Shown here piece after piece: positions 63,046 to 64,000 of a stretch of DNA of 64,000 nt. A program made the translations under genes and the position numbers. The notes under the pieces are model-generated. The model was not told where the DNA came from. It searched no databases and saw only the letters and a list, made by a program, of their open reading frames with translations. Position 1 is the stretch's first letter. Each line of letters starts with the position of its first letter. The DNA comes from Flintibacter faecis. GTDB lineage: Bacteria; Bacillota; Clostridia; Oscillospirales; Oscillospiraceae. The DNA is taken from NCBI RefSeq assembly GCF_014287875.1, contig NZ_JACOPN010000005.1, positions 62,001 to 126,000 on the forward strand, in the 5' to 3' direction.

Positions 63046-63624
63046 ATGGAGCTGTTGAAGCAGCGCATCCGCAAGGATGGCACTGTGAAGGGGAACGACG
63101 TTTTGAAGGTGGACAGTTTTCTGAACCACCAGATGGATGTTGCCCTTTTTGAGGAGATCGGCAAGGAGTTTAAGCGGCTGTACGAGGGCTGCGGCGTGAA
63201 CAAGATATTGACCATCGAGGCCTCGGGCATCGGGATCGCTTGTGTCACGGCGCAGTCTTTTCATTGCCCGGTGGTGTTTGCCAAGAAGAGCCAGAGCAAG
63301 AACATCGACGGCGCAGTGTATGCCACCAAGGTGCAGTCCTTCACCCACGGAAAGATCTATGACGTGATCGTCTCTAAAAAGTTCCTGGGGCCGGAGGACA
63401 AGGTACTCATCATCGACGACTTTCTGGCCAACGGTGCGGCCCTGGAGGGCCTCATCGACCTGGTCCGCCAGGCGGGGGCCACCCTGGTGGGTGCCGGTAT
63501 CGTGGTGGAGAAGGCCTTCCAGCCCGGTGGCGACCGGCTGCGGGCCCAGGGCATCCGGGTGGAGTCCCTGGCCCGGGTAAAATCCATGAGCGAGGAGACC
63601 GGCGTGGTCTTTGTGGACGACTGA
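63046..63624 (+). CDS. xpt: Xanthine phosphoribosyltransferase
   Basis: A 192-residue type I phosphoribosyltransferase of the Xpt family. [20 protein letters not shown] is the typical start; the PRPP loop reads [14 protein letters not shown] (about residues 123-136). It converts xanthine and PRPP to XMP in purine salvage. The start at 63046 follows an AGGA-type site. The next gene is a nucleoside-type binding lipoprotein, supporting a purine salvage pair. Confidence 0.94.
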   Translation: MELLKQRIRKDGTVKGNDVLKVDSFLNHQMDVALFEEIGKEFKRLYEGCGVNKILTIEASGIGIACVTAQSFHCPVVFAKKSQSKNIDGAVYATKVQSFTHGKIYDVIVSKKFLGPEDKVLIIDDFLANGAALEGLIDLVRQAGATLVGAGIVVEKAFQPGGDRLRAQGIRVESLARVKSMSEETGVVFVDD

Positions 63625-63724
63625 ATTGGAATTAAGGCCGGGGGACCGGCTTTAAGATAGGGCGGAAGAACATTCTGCCCGAGAAAGAAAAACCGCAAAA
63701 ATATCAAGGAGGAATTATTCACCC

Positions 63725-64000
63725 ATGAAGAAACTGCTTGCAATGGTCATGGCCGTCGCCATGACCCTGTCCCTGGCCGCCTGCGGCGGGAACAGCACCC
63801 CCGCCGCCAGCGGCTCCACCGGCTCCGCCAGCTCCGAGGCCGGTTCCGCTGCCAACGCCGACTTTAAGGTTGGTGCCATCTACATCAACAGCAAGAACGA
63901 CACCGCCGGCTATACCTACGCCCACCACAACGGCATCACCAAGGCCATGGAGGAACTGGGCCTGGACCCCGACAGCCAGCTGGTCATTGTGGACGAGGTG
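63725..64000 (+). CDS. BMP-family substrate-binding lipoprotein, N-terminal part
   Basis: The gene runs off the window after 92 codons. A lipoprotein signal peptide (MKKLLAMVMAVAMTLSLAAC, lipobox LAAC with Cys 20) is followed by a Ser/Gly/Ala linker and the BMP/PnrA start (DFKVGAIYINSKNDTAGYTY). Members bind purine nucleosides for an ABC importer. AAGGAGG lies upstream. Together with xpt it suggests purine uptake and salvage. Confidence 0.85.
   Translation, partial: MKKLLAMVMAVAMTLSLAACGGNSTPAASGSTGSASSEAGSAANADFKVGAIYINSKNDTAGYTYAHHNGITKAMEELGLDPDSQLVIVDEV

Overview
The window is the replication-origin region of a high-GC member of the Firmicutes. Three features point to the Oscillospiraceae type (Flavonifractor/Intestinimonas-like gut clostridia): the dnaA-dnaN-recF-gyrB-gyrA and rpmH-rnpA-yidD-yidC-jag blocks, T-box control of tRNA synthetase genes, and strong GGAGG ribosome binding sites. 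I cannot name a species. No rRNA or tRNA gene and no insertion-sequence transposase was seen.

Layout. (1) 1-6.2 kb, plus strand: the end of an ATP-grasp ligase, an Asp/Glu racemase, a large MurE-like ligase fused to an acetylglutamate-kinase-like domain, and an LtaS-type membrane phosphoglycerol transferase. This looks like a cell-envelope or amino-acid-ligation cluster. (2) 6.2-19.8 kb, minus strand: miaB-mutS-(membrane protein)-mutL-(unknown)-miaA-hfq-HlyD-like-ylmE-sepF-divIVA, combining tRNA modification, mismatch repair and cell division. (3) 20.1-21.9 kb: T-box and glyS. (4) 22.3-35.9 kb, minus strand: VWA/MoxR pair, rnhA, SHOCT protein, gyrA, GIY-YIG protein, gyrB, remB, recF, S4 protein, dnaN, dnaA. 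DnaA-box clusters lie on both sides of dnaA. (5) 36.3-45.4 kb, plus strand: rpmH-rnpA-yidD-yidC-khpB, a PLP decarboxylase, holB, ricT, an AEC transporter. (6) 45.4-60.5 kb, minus strand: DUF4491 protein, FAH-family enzyme, aspS, T-box-hisS, MGS-like protein, minD, rsmG, mscL, serS, parB, parA, noc-like gene, with two parS sites. (7) 60.7-64 kb, plus strand: dicarboxylate/amino-acid symporter, xpt, and the start of a BMP-family nucleoside-binding lipoprotein.

Most striking is what fills the gaps. Almost every intergenic space is packed with short palindromic repeats of a few families, given nicknames here. GTAG-REP: a GTAG foot followed by a GGGCsGnn hairpin. CATTGC element: GTCATTGCGAGGAG...GGCAATCC. 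GCCTTCCCC, GCCCTCTC and GGAATCC elements: each has a C/G-rich hairpin, a shared GGCACGG..CCGTGAC hairpin and a family-specific end. F module (GGACAAAAGGGATAGGG) and H module (ACCCGCAAGGGGTAYGCC): seen only nested inside other elements. A TTAGGAG heptamer borders several clusters. GTAG-REP stems vary with compensatory changes. Repeats have also entered coding sequence: at least three clear GTAG-REP copies in the MutL linker, one in a parB-linked membrane protein, and the end of hfq. These repeats create many spurious open frames, which I left out.

Genes left of about 34-36 kb run mostly on the minus strand and those just right of it on the plus strand, as expected for divergent forks from oriC. 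The 45-60 kb block, including noc-parA-parB, runs against this.
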